A DNA stretch of 64,000 nt, from positions 49,752,750 through 49,816,749 of the forward strand of contig CM049318.1 of NCBI GenBank assembly GCA_026874595.1, given 5' to 3'. Both the position numbers and the translations under genes were made by a program. The DNA comes from Sipunculus nudus. Its lineage: Eukaryota > Annelida > Sipuncula > Golfingiida > Sipunculidae. The notes beneath the pieces are model-generated. The model saw nothing but the letters and a program-made list of their open reading frames with translations. It did no database searches and was not told where the DNA came from. Of the stretch, positions 24,236 to 34,460 are shown in pieces. Positions within the stretch are counted from its first letter, which is position 1, and the number at the start of each line of letters is the position of its first letter.

Positions 24236-25054
24236 ATCTTGATTTAAGGTTAAGAATAATTAAGGACCAAGTTGACACTCTCTCAGATTTTGTTTAAGGA
24301 TAAAATGAAATCATACGATTGGGAATGTGTTATTCTAATTCATTTGAATTTTGTGTTTGTCATCTCTGTTAATAAGAGTAAACTAGAGGCGAAACTATAG
24401 GCGTCGGAGCAAATATGTGATCTTAGTTTTATCCAAAAGGAATTGTTCAACATCGTTCAGTTGTATTATCCTTTCGTTTCCACTGTAATAACTATTGCCC
24501 TGATGCAATGCTTAAGAAGTAGGAATTGTAATGATTGCTATTTTAAAAATTAGTTTAATACCTATGGAAATACTCCTCATTTTAGGTAAAATAGTTGAGT
24601 TAAAGTAATTTCCAATATTAATGTTCCATGTTCGTTTAAAATGTTTGTGAAGCCTGTGATTCATAGAAGATTATTTTCGACGTTATTTGACAGTAGTCTT
24701 CAGATTTGTAAAGGATGAGCAATTAGTTTGCGAATTAGTTCCCTACGGCAATGTAGGTTTTTGACATTAATCACTTTAATCTAATCGAGTTCAGGTGCAC
24801 ATTTAGTGGATCGGTAATGGAAGATTTAATGCCGAGGCAATCAATGAAATGTTAATTATTTCCTGAAGGGATTATTATCAGTGTAAAAACTTAAAGCTGC
24901 CCCCTGTCCAGTTTATCCCCAGTTATCTGATAAATTTTTCATACGACCTCGGATTGTCTGGTCCGAAATATAAGTGTCCGATGCATTGGTCAGACTACTC
25001 CTCTACCACACCGGCTGATTTGGTTAGGTTGGTAACATAGTATGCTTTCAATTC

Positions 25055-25055
<1 letters not shown>
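24236..25055. other. AT-rich non-coding stretch
   Basis: No open frame, repeat or RNA gene is recognised here. Confidence 0.45.
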
Positions 25056-25057
<2 letters not shown>

Positions 25058-25095
<38 letters not shown>

Positions 25096-25172
25096 CTCTG
25101 AAGAAAAACAACACTGTTAATTCACAACAGACTGTTTCACGGGATGCGACCCGATCATCAGGTGAATGTGGT

Positions 25173-25202
<30 letters not shown>
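25058..25202. repeat. Two (TA)n tracts bracketing a structured 75-bp segment
   Basis: TA runs at about 25058-25094 and 25173-25202 flank a non-repetitive segment that contains the hammerhead-like motif annotated separately. Confidence 0.9.
25120..25167 (-). ncRNA. Hammerhead-ribozyme-like motif
   Basis: The minus strand of this 48-nt segment has, in order: ATTCAC (stem I strand), CTGATGA (hammerhead core box 1), a stem-loop CGGG-TCGCAT-CCCG (stem II), GAAA (core box 2), a very short stem III formed by ACA and TGT around GTC, T at the cleavage position, and GTGAAT, which pairs perfectly with ATTCAC. This is the arrangement of a minimal type I hammerhead with a short stem III, known from Penelope-like retroelements. 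The weak point is the pair next to the core in stem II, which is U-U instead of the usual G-C, so activity is uncertain. No reverse transcriptase frame is visible beside it. Confidence 0.5.
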
Positions 25203-25203
<1 letters not shown>

Positions 25204-26549
25204 CAATTAAAAGACATGAAATATACAAGATTCAAAACAAGACTAAAATAAATTCTGACAAATTAAAAAGTCAAACAAAAGTTTTTAATGACTCCGCTCT
25301 TTCAACAATTCAAATGAGATGGATCATTTAATAAAGTATACGATATACAAAATATAAGGCAATTGTAAGAGAAAAAAATAATCCGGAAAAAAATCACAAT
25401 AACAATTACAATAACATGTGACCATTTTAAATGGGTTAGCATATTCAATCTGCATAAAAAAGTATCGAGAAGTATCGTGAATAAAAAACGGTTTGGTAAT
25501 TTGAATCCATGGAGATACTCTGAAATAGATTCTATTCTATCCATCCGGTCATCTAAATGCATTTTGGGGGGTAACCTGACACAGGGGTAATCTGAAATTG
25601 CTACATCGAAGTGACGTACCTATGGAAGTAAAAATCAATCCGTCGTTTCAAATACACTGAAATTCATTATCTTATAAAAAAATGTAATTATAGTTTTATT
25701 TCCAAGACTACATTATGTTAATTAATGGATTTTAAATGCAAGACCATCATTGTAATTGCTGTCATTGTCATTTAAAATGCCGACGATGTAAATTTTATTG
25801 TTAGCTGCTGAATTTATATGAAATCAAATCTCTTTACAAAGTGTTATGGGTACAATTTAAAATATCCATTATTTTCTAATCACATTGAATTGATAATGAC
25901 CGATAGTCGTTTACATTATGTGTCAGAAGATTTAACAGTATATATATATGGGTTTACGTGCGTCATTTGGTCGGTTTCAGGAAATATTTCTCTTGTTTTT
26001 AGAATTTATGTGGTTTTGCTGATAAAATGTTATTTTTATTTTCATCTTGCCATGATTCTGTTTATCCACAAATAATATCGTCTACATGAGATGCGGATCT
26101 TTTCTCTATTTACAACCCCGCACGTGAAAGGTTACATAGATCTATTTCCGAATTTTTGTCGGTCTATCTGATTGGCTGGTTAGTGGTCTGTGATGGAGAT
26201 CTAAGTTCGAGGGACAGACAAAGTAGTAGTTTTGATGCTTAAACAAAGGAAGCCAACTTATGTTTCCCGGTACTTATGATCCCCAGATGGTTGTCTAATA
26301 CTTATATGACCTCATTCGGCTAAGCACCTAGTCTTTGTTCGTTCAATATATAGACTTTGGAATTTTTACAGAAAGTCCAAAAATAGTTGTTTGGCTGAGC
26401 CTACCTGAATTATTCTTTGTTTTGTTCCTCTGTGAATACACTTCACATCTGCAGCTCAAGTCTGTTCGTATTCTGCCTTAAAAATACAAACGAATTTCAT
26501 TATCATTTACACTTTACGCCAATTTCTGCCACTGTTATAATAGAAGCAA
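25203..26549. other. AT-rich non-coding stretch
   Basis: Two open frames of about 85 codons (25302-25562 minus, 25818-26075 plus) occur in AT-rich sequence. They have hydrophobic, low-complexity translations and no splice or domain support. Nothing else is recognised. Confidence 0.4.
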
Positions 26550-26660
26550 CTAGCAATTTCCCGTGCTACGCACGGTTTGGGGCGAACACGACGATCCGTA
26601 CGGTGGCATCCGAAATCTATAAATTCCGGAGATACAGAAAATCACACAAATCGCGTTAAG
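26550..26660 (-). mobile_element. Helitron-type 3' end of a second family
   Basis: Read on the minus strand, the sequence runs CCGTGC-GTA-GCACGG (perfect 6-bp hairpin), GAAATTG, CTAG (26550-26553), then T. This is the Helitron 3' layout, with a different hairpin and body from the eight-copy family. The body downstream on the plus strand contains ATCTATAAATTCCGGAGATA followed by CAGAAAATCACACAAATCGCG. The 5' end of this element was not located. Confidence 0.5.
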
Positions 26661-27342
26661 CTATTAATATATAGATCCATTATATGTATGGTGTTGTGGA
26701 TAAAAATCTTTCGGAACAGCTCTCGGAACATGTTTCGGATCAGCGTACAGTCGCACATGGTTGCCCCAAGCCAGTGCCTAACATGTGGTCGGGGTTGGGG
26801 ATAAATAGTCACCTACACATATACCATGTGACATGAGAAACTGATCAACAATATCACATATACATACAAAAGAAACCGTCCATGGAATAGACCATTGACG
26901 AAAATGCAAAAAAATACCAGTTTACCAGTGGAAATAGTTACAATAATGGCCATGACTTATACGCAGTAAGCATACATACTAAATGAAAGAATTAAAAGTC
27001 TTTAAAAACAAAAGAGTACATAAACATTGAAAATGAAATGGCACATGCATGTTCAAGGAACAAATACCAGTATAAATTTACAATTTTACAGAAGTTTTAC
27101 ATTTGTAACTGCTATAATGAGAAAAAATCTCCATGTCAAACATTTTAAGTCAATATTATGTGTTTACAACTTTGGTGGTGCCTCTCCACAGGTGTACACA
27201 TCACACTGAACCAACCACGACGTGAATTTGGTTAACATTGTCTTTACATCTGTTACATAGTAGGCCTACATGTGTTGGTGAATATTTGTCAAGGACCTCA
27301 ATCTCATGCAAGGCCCTGGACTTCGTGGGACCGGTGTGACTG
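26661..27342. other. Non-coding stretch, possibly body of the Helitron-type element
   Basis: No coding frame or tandem repeat is seen. Part of it may belong to the element ending at 26550. Confidence 0.35.
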
Positions 27343-27676
27343 TATAAGGCCAAAAAAAAAATAATAAAAAAGTTTGGTTCTCAGGCACCAACCGCGTCAA
27401 TCCCCTCCCCCCCCCCCCCCCCCCCCCCGCATTTAAAATTTTATTTTGATTTTCATCTTTCAAGAAGATAAAATAATACAATTTTGATCAGATATCCTCT
27501 ATTATGGAGTGCTTTTGCCTGTTTAGCAAAACAATTCTGTTATTTTCATACTTTTCCCTGATCACATGACATATTTATCGAAACATTCAAAATAAAGTTA
27601 CAAATCTCCCGCCCGCACAGGTTTCTGAAAAAAAAGTGCCTGAGAAACATAACTTTTTTTTTTTTTTTTGGCCTTA
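27343..27676. repeat. Inverted repeat around a C22 run
   Basis: TATAAGGCCAAAAAA...TTGGTTCTCAGGCA (27343-27387) is inverted at 27637-27676 (TGCCTGAGAA...TTTTTTGGCCTTA). The arms are about 45 nt with a ~250-nt loop. The loop holds a run of 22 C at 27407-27428. The arms look like two copies of one interspersed repeat in opposite orientation. Confidence 0.7.
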
Positions 27677-27899
27677 CCATCACGCTTTCCTGTCACCCGG
27701 TAGATGTGCACTTAAGCATATTAGGTCACGTGAGGGGGGTCTCAGGCATGAGCCCTCTTTGCGCAACCCCCTGTCACAGGAAGGCCTGCAAAACAATTCT
27801 TTGAAAGATTCCCTTTTGAGAAGGGATCCCCGATGGGAATTATTTCGGGCCGGTGACCGCAAACGTAAGAAAACCCCAGACAGAGCCCCCGGAGTCATG
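27677..27899. other. GC-richer non-coding segment
   Basis: It contains GGGTCTCAGGCATGAGCCC-like short inverted words and an open frame of 127 codons that starts upstream and runs into the Helitron-like copy; this is not conserved and is not called as a gene. Confidence 0.35.
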
Positions 27900-28090
27900 T
27901 GTCATCCGGTTCATGTGCCTGATCCACACCAGAATCTAACCGATTCTTCATTAAGCCACTCCCGAAATTCCCTGGAAATTTCAGGAGATTCAGTTAATTG
28001 GTTTGTGAGTTATGAATAAATATATAAACAAACAAACACACAAACACAGACATGAACGGGGATGAACGCATACCCTCCCGCGGAGGCAAT
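27900..28090 (-). mobile_element. Helitron-like short element, copy 6, 3'-truncated
   Basis: TCATGTGCCTGATCCACACC, the AATTTCAGGAGATTCAGTTA block, a (CA)-rich stretch and GCATACCCTCCCGCGGAGGCAAT mark the family's 5' half on the minus strand. The hairpin and CTAG end are absent; similarity simply begins near 27900. Confidence 0.6.
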
Positions 28091-29416
28091 AAACTGTAGC
28101 GTGAACCCCATATAACCGTGCTTAGTTTAATCCATCGAGATGATCAGCTTGTGCATGTTTTGTATCTGCCTGTATTTGAAAGCATCGTTGCAAAATATTG
28201 TAACGAAACAATATGTAACATGAGATATGGTCATAACTATAACTGTATAGGTTAACACCTCAGAATGAAGGACAAAGTTCACAACGTGGAACAAAAACTC
28301 ATATTTAACTCGATCAGAGTAAAGATAAAGAGGAAAACATGCATAGACTCGAGTCCTATTAACATAGTGTTTACAGCCAGGATCTAATTTTATTCCAAAA
28401 CCCTTAAAAACGAGCTTGTCTGTTTAACTGTGACACTTAAGTGTTTGTGTATGTATAATATATTCACAGATGCCTAAGTGAGTATATAAAATTAATCAGT
28501 GCTCATTGTGTTTTGTCTTCCTACAGATAGACTAAATTTACAATAATCACTTGATATATATAAAAAAATTATCAGAACCCATATGTGTAAATTACACCAA
28601 AACCAAGTTGCCTTACTTTGAGTCTGGTTGGGACGGAAGGCTAGTTTTTTTTATATATTTATAATAAAAACCTCATCTCGCATTAACAAACAGCACTGGA
28701 TGGCCAAATAGCTCAACGGACAAATCTATAGCGCCAGCCCTGGTTTTCTTTTGTATATCTTGGACTTTTTTAGGGTTTTATAGGGGAGGGGAGGGGAGCT
28801 TGACTTCAGATATCAACTTGCGGAGGGATTTTTCTTAACAAGGGTAGAGATTTTTCCCAGGTCATTTAAAGTGGTCCTTTGTATTAGGTAAACGGCTCAA
28901 TTGTCTAAATGTCATCCAGGTATTGGATACGTTTTGCGTGTGATCCATTTGTCATGTGAGCTCAGATACCGCTGTCTCATGCTTTTGTTACGCTTCGACC
29001 ATAATATCGTTCTTTGGGACGTCACACATATAAATGAGAACAGCACGGGGCTACCTAGGGGTTCCTGGCTGTAATTACTTGAATTAAGCTAGATTTAATG
29101 ACACTAATGTTATGTTAAGACACTCACCGATCCGTTATTATTAGGAAAATCTGCTATCTGTATTTTCTAGAGAACCATTAAGTCGGCAAGAGGAAGTCCC
29201 AATGTCTCACAGTAGGACAAGGGTTTTCTTTTGTAGCTTATGGTATAAATGCAAGATTGTTTAAACATCCCATGCTCATCAGATAACGCAACAACAACGA
29301 ATGGTCATTGTATCTTTGAAGACCTCAAGACCAAGCTTTGCATATACTGCGGGTATACCAGGATTAACTTGGAAAGGACAACAAAATGTGAGTGGACACA
29401 TTTTTTTTTGTAAAGA
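28091..29416. other. Non-coding stretch with a tRNA-half-like word
   Basis: GCCAAATAGCTCAACGGACA at 28703-28722 resembles the 5' half of a tRNA or SINE head (A-box-like TAGCTCAACGG), but no B box follows at tRNA distance. A GGGGAGGGGAGGGGAG tract lies near 28781-28797. Nothing else is recognised. Confidence 0.35.
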
Positions 29417-29427
29417 ATATATATATA

Positions 29428-29476
<49 letters not shown>
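29417..29476. repeat. (TA)n microsatellite
   Basis: A ~60-bp alternating TA tract with one phase change. Confidence 0.95.
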
Positions 29477-29481
<5 letters not shown>

Positions 29482-32400
29482 TTTACTTTTCCAAATGGTC
29501 AATTTATACCTATTCAGCTATCCAAAAAATTAGGTGATACTAAACATGTAATTTACGAAACCACCCCTCTGAAAATGTAACTTACAATAGACTAGTGATC
29601 CTTGGAAAGAGTCCAAAAGTTGTCAAACATTGATTGGCAATATGTTACCATATTAGACTGTAACTTCCGTATAAAGATTTCAAGGAAATCATTGAAAAAT
29701 ATAAACCCTTATGAAAAATTACTTAAAAAAGGTGGACACAGGTTGGTTGAATGGAGCACAATATGTGAATGTAGATCGAAGGGCAGAAATGTATTCACTT
29801 CAGTCCTGCTGACGGGTTCTTTTCGTCAACCTTGATGCTTTTTAAAGGTGGAAAATCCGTATCTGGCGTATACAAGACATCCCGAAAACACCTTTGAGGT
29901 AAATTAAAATCTAAGTTGTGCTTAATACGGAAAATAATCGGTTAGATCAGGAATTATAAAATTAGCAAGTTTTGTAAAATGTTAAACATGGGGCTGGTTA
30001 AAATAGAAGATTAGCAGATGGTTATTCTGATAATTATTATGGGGATAATGGCGAATCACGTCAGTATCTGACTGTGTACAATCCATGCGTGTGTCAATAT
30101 TCAATATACAGAAGATACAAGATACAACTACAATGACAAGATTTATTCCATTCCAATACAGGAATTTGCCTTGCGAGCGAGTGATATCAATAACATTATG
30201 CTGGGTGAAAAAAAGGTATTATAATGGTAGTAACAATTAAAAGAAAATAAACTAATAATATTACGATGTGTCTATGCATTAAACAATATATCCCCTTTAT
30301 TGATATATATGCATGATCTTAAATAAAGACATGAACTGGATGCTAGACCTCACCCGAAGTTGATCAGAGTAGTCTTTCTGAAATTATAAGAAAGGGTCAA
30401 AGCGAAATTGATGATATGCATGATCATCAATTGCAGAATTTATCAAAGATACCAAATACTTCATAAATAATCAACAGAACTAATTTCCAGGTTCCAACGT
30501 CATCCCCACTGCTTAAAATGGGGCTTTAACTCTTTTTGTACGGGAATTAGATTGATCATGTGCGAGTTGCTAAAGTCGCTGACTGCGTCTTAGATCCCTG
30601 GACGCAAAAACGGAACGCCACGTTCTGAAAGCGAACCTGTTCACGGACCAACCCGTTGTAAAAGAGAGGCACAGAGAGCTATTCATTGAAAAAAGGGACG
30701 CATCGCAAGCACGAACTGGGACATTAAGGTCACCGAGCGTCAAACAGCTTTGATATGAGGAGCATTAAAGGGCGACGCATTAACTATACAAGAAGCCCTG
30801 CCGCTTTTCTATTCACCGCGATCACCCCCAGCCTACCAATGACTTGGTTCTAATCTGCAAAAGAAGATAACACTCCCCCATAAAACGTCGTTAAAAACGT
30901 GTATATCGTTGTTCGTGACCGCTGGCGGTATTAGAGGACTATTCCATTAAGACTGATGTTCTTTGGGAAATTTTTTCTCCTTGAATATATAAACTTTGCT
31001 AGAGTAACGTGTGCCGGTTTTATTTTTTTATGGTGGATGGACTATTTTATGGTTACCGAGAGTTATTCAAGTAGCTTAATCGCAATTATATATGGTTTAA
31101 AGTTGATAATATGATCTCAGGTAGCGAAAACTTTGAATGACCTCTTTTTCTTTAGGTCATTTAGACTTGTACTTGTGCAAATTGAATATGGCATATTATG
31201 ATTATGGTATATTTTTCTGTTTGTGACGATCCCCCCCCCCTTGAATTGAAAAGGGTACAACAAAAGGCACTCAATAGAAAAACTTTTTTTAACAATCGTG
31301 TCAGATGGGTAGAAATCAAAAGTAGTCCTAAGATTATTTTAAAATCTTTTAAAATAAATTTCTTTATGTTGACGTATTAGTTAATCAACAGGATTTTGTG
31401 TTCTTATCACTCAAGATTTAATTAGTCTGAATCAAGACGGAAGTCCCGTTGACATTGGTCAGTCATAATGAGCCGGTCAGCTAGGGAGAAATCAGTTGAG
31501 ATCGTTTGTTTATTAGAAACCACAGAATGTTTAAATGGCTTTTCTCACATTTCATAGTTATAGTTTTACCAATATCCGTTAAAAAATCATTTAAACATAA
31601 ACCACCCTGTGCGTTGAAGAATGAAAATTGATCAGTCAAGTTAAAAACTTGACACTAGGTAATGTTATCGACTTTTCTTCTATGAGTTTCTTCATTGCCT
31701 TTACTTTATTTGGGAAAAGTGAAATGTTTTTGTTAGGAAACAGTTGTGAAGAAGTAGGTCACGAACTATGCATAAGTACTCGGATAATATCGATTTGAAC
31801 TTTGGGAACTCGTACAATTACTGGCTAGTTTATAAAGACAGCTTGAAATGACGTCATGAGTGATCGATCGATGCCCCTAAGGTAATCGATCAATGTCACA
31901 GAGCCGCTAGGGTTGATACATCAGATGGTCACCGGCCAATTAGATCGTTTATGTTTGTGCGACTTATCTTAATTTCCCGCACCTGTCAATCAACTTGGCA
32001 CATATCAGTCTCTGGTACCACTAATATTATAGACAAACCTGCCAAGTTAGGAAATCAGCAAAAAATCATGTCCATCAGATCTGAAAAGAACAACCAGGTA
32101 GAAACTGAATAGAATATAGAATGGCAATTTTCTGTCGGGCAAGCCTTTCATGATAGATCGTGTCAGTTTTTCCATATAATCTAGATGATTTAATATGTCC
32201 TATCGTGAAGCACTATTTCTGCCGCCTGTAGGACTAAGTATTACGTCGTTGTGTTTGATATTAATAAAACTAGCATCAATGGCATTTCCTCATTACGGGT
32301 CATAGTCAGATTAACCTTTCTAACATACCCTAACACGCTGTATAGCTGTCAACAAATCAAACTAACCAATTAAAGAACCCGAATGGACCTTAATGTGATA

Positions 32401-32652
32401 CTTTGGTTTCCACAGTCACTTCCGCAAGAACAAACCGTTCATTACTGCAAGTGAAGCCTATTTAACAATGTGCTTGCTCACACACACGTTTGCCATAAAG
32501 TGTTTTTCATATAATCTATATCTTTTATACCCATGGCTCTTTGATCCAAATAAGAAATATGTATGTAGCATAATCATTATAAGGAGGGGGTTCTATCATA
32601 TTTTGTCTTTATAACAGGCTCATTATATAACCATTGGTACGCTAAAGAAAGT
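29477..32652. other. Long non-coding stretch downstream of the candidate terminal exon
   Basis: A 77-codon frame (29602-29835, plus) and a 60-codon frame (31198-31380) lack splice or domain support. 30480-30960 is somewhat GC-richer but unassigned. A C10 run is at 31231-31240. ATCGATC words cluster at 31861-31895. For the minus-strand exon ending at 32653, this would hold the 3' UTR; I saw no canonical AATAAA on the minus strand within the first few hundred bases. Confidence 0.4.
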
Positions 32653-33003
32653 TCAGACTTGCACAAAATGATCCGATCTGGCACACATGTCTGTCACGTG
32701 TATACCAGCTTTCCTAGGTGCAGCCCCATTCTTCCTGTGCGGGTAAGAGTTAAAGTGCTTTAGGTTAGGCATATATGTGGGCGTCGGACCATAATTCGGT
32801 GCTAGGGAAAGTTTTCTTCCTGTCGGTGATTTGTACGGTGGCGTCACATAGTTGACTAATATTGAATTACCGGGCGGGTCCTTTGTTCCGTTAATGGACC
32901 GTCCATTTACGTAAACCGACACCGATGTCGCACAGAAGAGCGTTGCACCCTGGCCCTGTTGCCGCGTGGAAAGGCTGGAGTTCAACTTATCGCCGTAAAA
33001 TGT
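32653..33003 (-). CDS. Probable 3'-terminal coding exon of an unidentified gene (partial)
   Basis: On the minus strand a pyrimidine-rich acceptor (TTTTATTTTTATTTTTCATAG) is followed by an open exon of 117 codons including TGA. It starts in phase 0 with T-F-Y-G-D-K and ends A-R-S-D-H-F-V-Q-V. A TAG stop lies in frame immediately upstream (it is part of the acceptor), so the frame is open exactly from the splice site. The peptide is hydrophilic and rich in Pro, Gly, Ser, Asn and Tyr (for example YVTPPYKSPTGRK and PNYGPTPTYMP), with no signal peptide or membrane segment. Repeated proline-tyrosine-glycine turns recall small axonemal or scaffold proteins, but I do not recognise the family. Upstream exons would lie at higher coordinates; none was found with confidence. 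The same-strand LINE fragment at 33.7-34.1 kb would then be intronic. Confidence 0.45.
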   Translation of the reverse strand, partial: TFYGDKLNSSLSTRQQGQGATLFCATSVSVYVNGRSINGTKDPPGNSILVNYVTPPYKSPTGRKLSLAPNYGPTPTYMPNLKHFNSYPHRKNGAAPRKAGIHVTDMCARSDHFVQV

Positions 33004-33616
33004 CTATGAAAATAAAAATAAAATATCAGTATGACGCAGACAGAATAGTATGAAAGCTGTAAGGCGGGGCTGATTCATTACAAGTTAACGGGTCTTTCAG
33101 ATGAATCGTTGTATGTATCTGTTTTTGTAACTTTTTGTGCAATTAGTTTTAATTGTTTTACGCAGTCGTACATTTGATAAATACCAAATAAAACCAATCG
33201 GAAGTGCCTCTTATACTTGTTTTGGGTAATGTGAAAAGTCTCGTCAACAGAAATGAACCTGGAACACGAAAAATTTAGAATTTTACCCGTCTTTAAATTG
33301 AACAATCCTTATCGATTCAAGCAGATGTAACAGGTAAATGTTGTTATTATAACATATGACAATAGCTTTAACCAGGAATCCATTTTTTTCTGGTTGCTGT
33401 TGTTACATGCGGCTGCATTCAGGTCTTTTTTTTATTACAACACAATATTACATTTACTTACAACAAATTCTCAAAGATACATATAACATCGAACAAACAA
33501 TATACGCCACAAATAACGAATATTAATACAACTATCAGGCAAAAAAGAAAAATAAATAAATAAATGGTGTGTAACAACGGTAACTTATTAACTTATATGA
33601 ACCAGCCGTTCTGTAT
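33004..33616. other. Possible intron sequence upstream of the terminal exon
   Basis: AT-rich DNA with no recognised repeat. An acceptor-like CGTGTTCCAG on the minus strand near 33260 precedes a short open frame, but there is no convincing exon. Confidence 0.35.
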
Positions 33617-33670
33617 GCATATATATATATATATACACACATTCATATTTATATATACACATATACACAC

Positions 33671-33706
<36 letters not shown>
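33617..33706. repeat. (TA)n/(CA) compound microsatellite
   Basis: TA runs at about 33619-33634 and 33673-33706 are separated by ATACACAC-type words. It lies at the 3' end of the LINE fragment and may be derived from its tail. Confidence 0.9.
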
Positions 33707-33710
<4 letters not shown>

Positions 33711-34140
33711 AAAAATTGAAACTGCAGTGGTACATTGAAAATGATTTTCCATTTATCTGTAAAACTTTTCATAGACAGTGGATTATTTTTAACTACGTCC
33801 CTTTCAATATGATATACATTTTTTATTTCTTGTTTTATCTGTACCCAGTCAATTTTGTTTTCATTGAAGCGTGTAGTATATATAGTATATTTCACTAATA
33901 TGATCAAGAAGATAATTGTAGCATTTCCATCTATCTTTCCCAGGAGGACATCCTCCTTACTAAGCTAAGCTGAATGTCCTGTCCAGTTTTCTCCTTAAAC
34001 CATTCAAGAAATGATTTCCATACTGGAATTATGTGAGTGCAGGACCAGTACAGATGTTCAATAGTCTCAATATCATTATTACAAAATTTGCATTTATAAT
34101 CCGTTTTAATCTTCTATTTATGTAACCAATTGTTGTTTAC
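33707..34140 (-). pseudogene. Decayed 3' end of an L1-like LINE reverse transcriptase ORF
   Basis: Minus-strand translation contains CKFCNNDIETIEHLYWSC, the C-x2-C-x8-H-x4-C motif found after the reverse transcriptase domain in L1/Tx1-type LINEs (coding bases about 34040-34092). It is followed by VWKSFLEWFKE, then a stop; after a frameshift the frame continues as IILVKYTIYTTRFNENKIDW and VQIKQEIKNVYHIERDVVKN, ending in FTDKWKIIFN-like sequence, the usual LINE C-terminal layout. An in-frame TAG precedes the zinc-knuckle. It is 5'-truncated, frameshifted and non-functional, with a (TA)n tract at its 3' end. It has the same strand as the candidate exon at 32653. Confidence 0.75.
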
Positions 34141-34391
34141 TAAACAGCATTCAGGTCTTAGTCACAGTCTAAAAATATCAATAATAACATAATACTGATA
34201 TAACATAATTATCTTAATGTGTTCTTTCTTGTATATTATACCCTGCATTTGTCTTATTGTTCTAACCGACGTTTTTCTTATATGAACATGTTTGATTAAT
34301 TAGTTATTTAATATTTCACCTTTCGTTTTCATTTCATCAACGAAGAATCATATTTCACTGAACAGAAAGCTCTCCTGAAAGTACTCCTGAT

Positions 34392-34394
<3 letters not shown>

Positions 34395-34456
<62 letters not shown>
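34395..34456. repeat. (TA)n microsatellite
   Basis: A ~62-bp uninterrupted TA tract. Confidence 0.95.

Positions 34457-34460
<4 letters not shown>

Noticed and set aside
27636-28019. 127-codon plus-strand frame
   Set aside because: It starts in a T-run, crosses one arm of an inverted repeat and ends in a Helitron-like copy.
28703-28745. Possible tRNA gene
   Set aside because: Only an A-box-like 5' half is present; no B box or cloverleaf partner.
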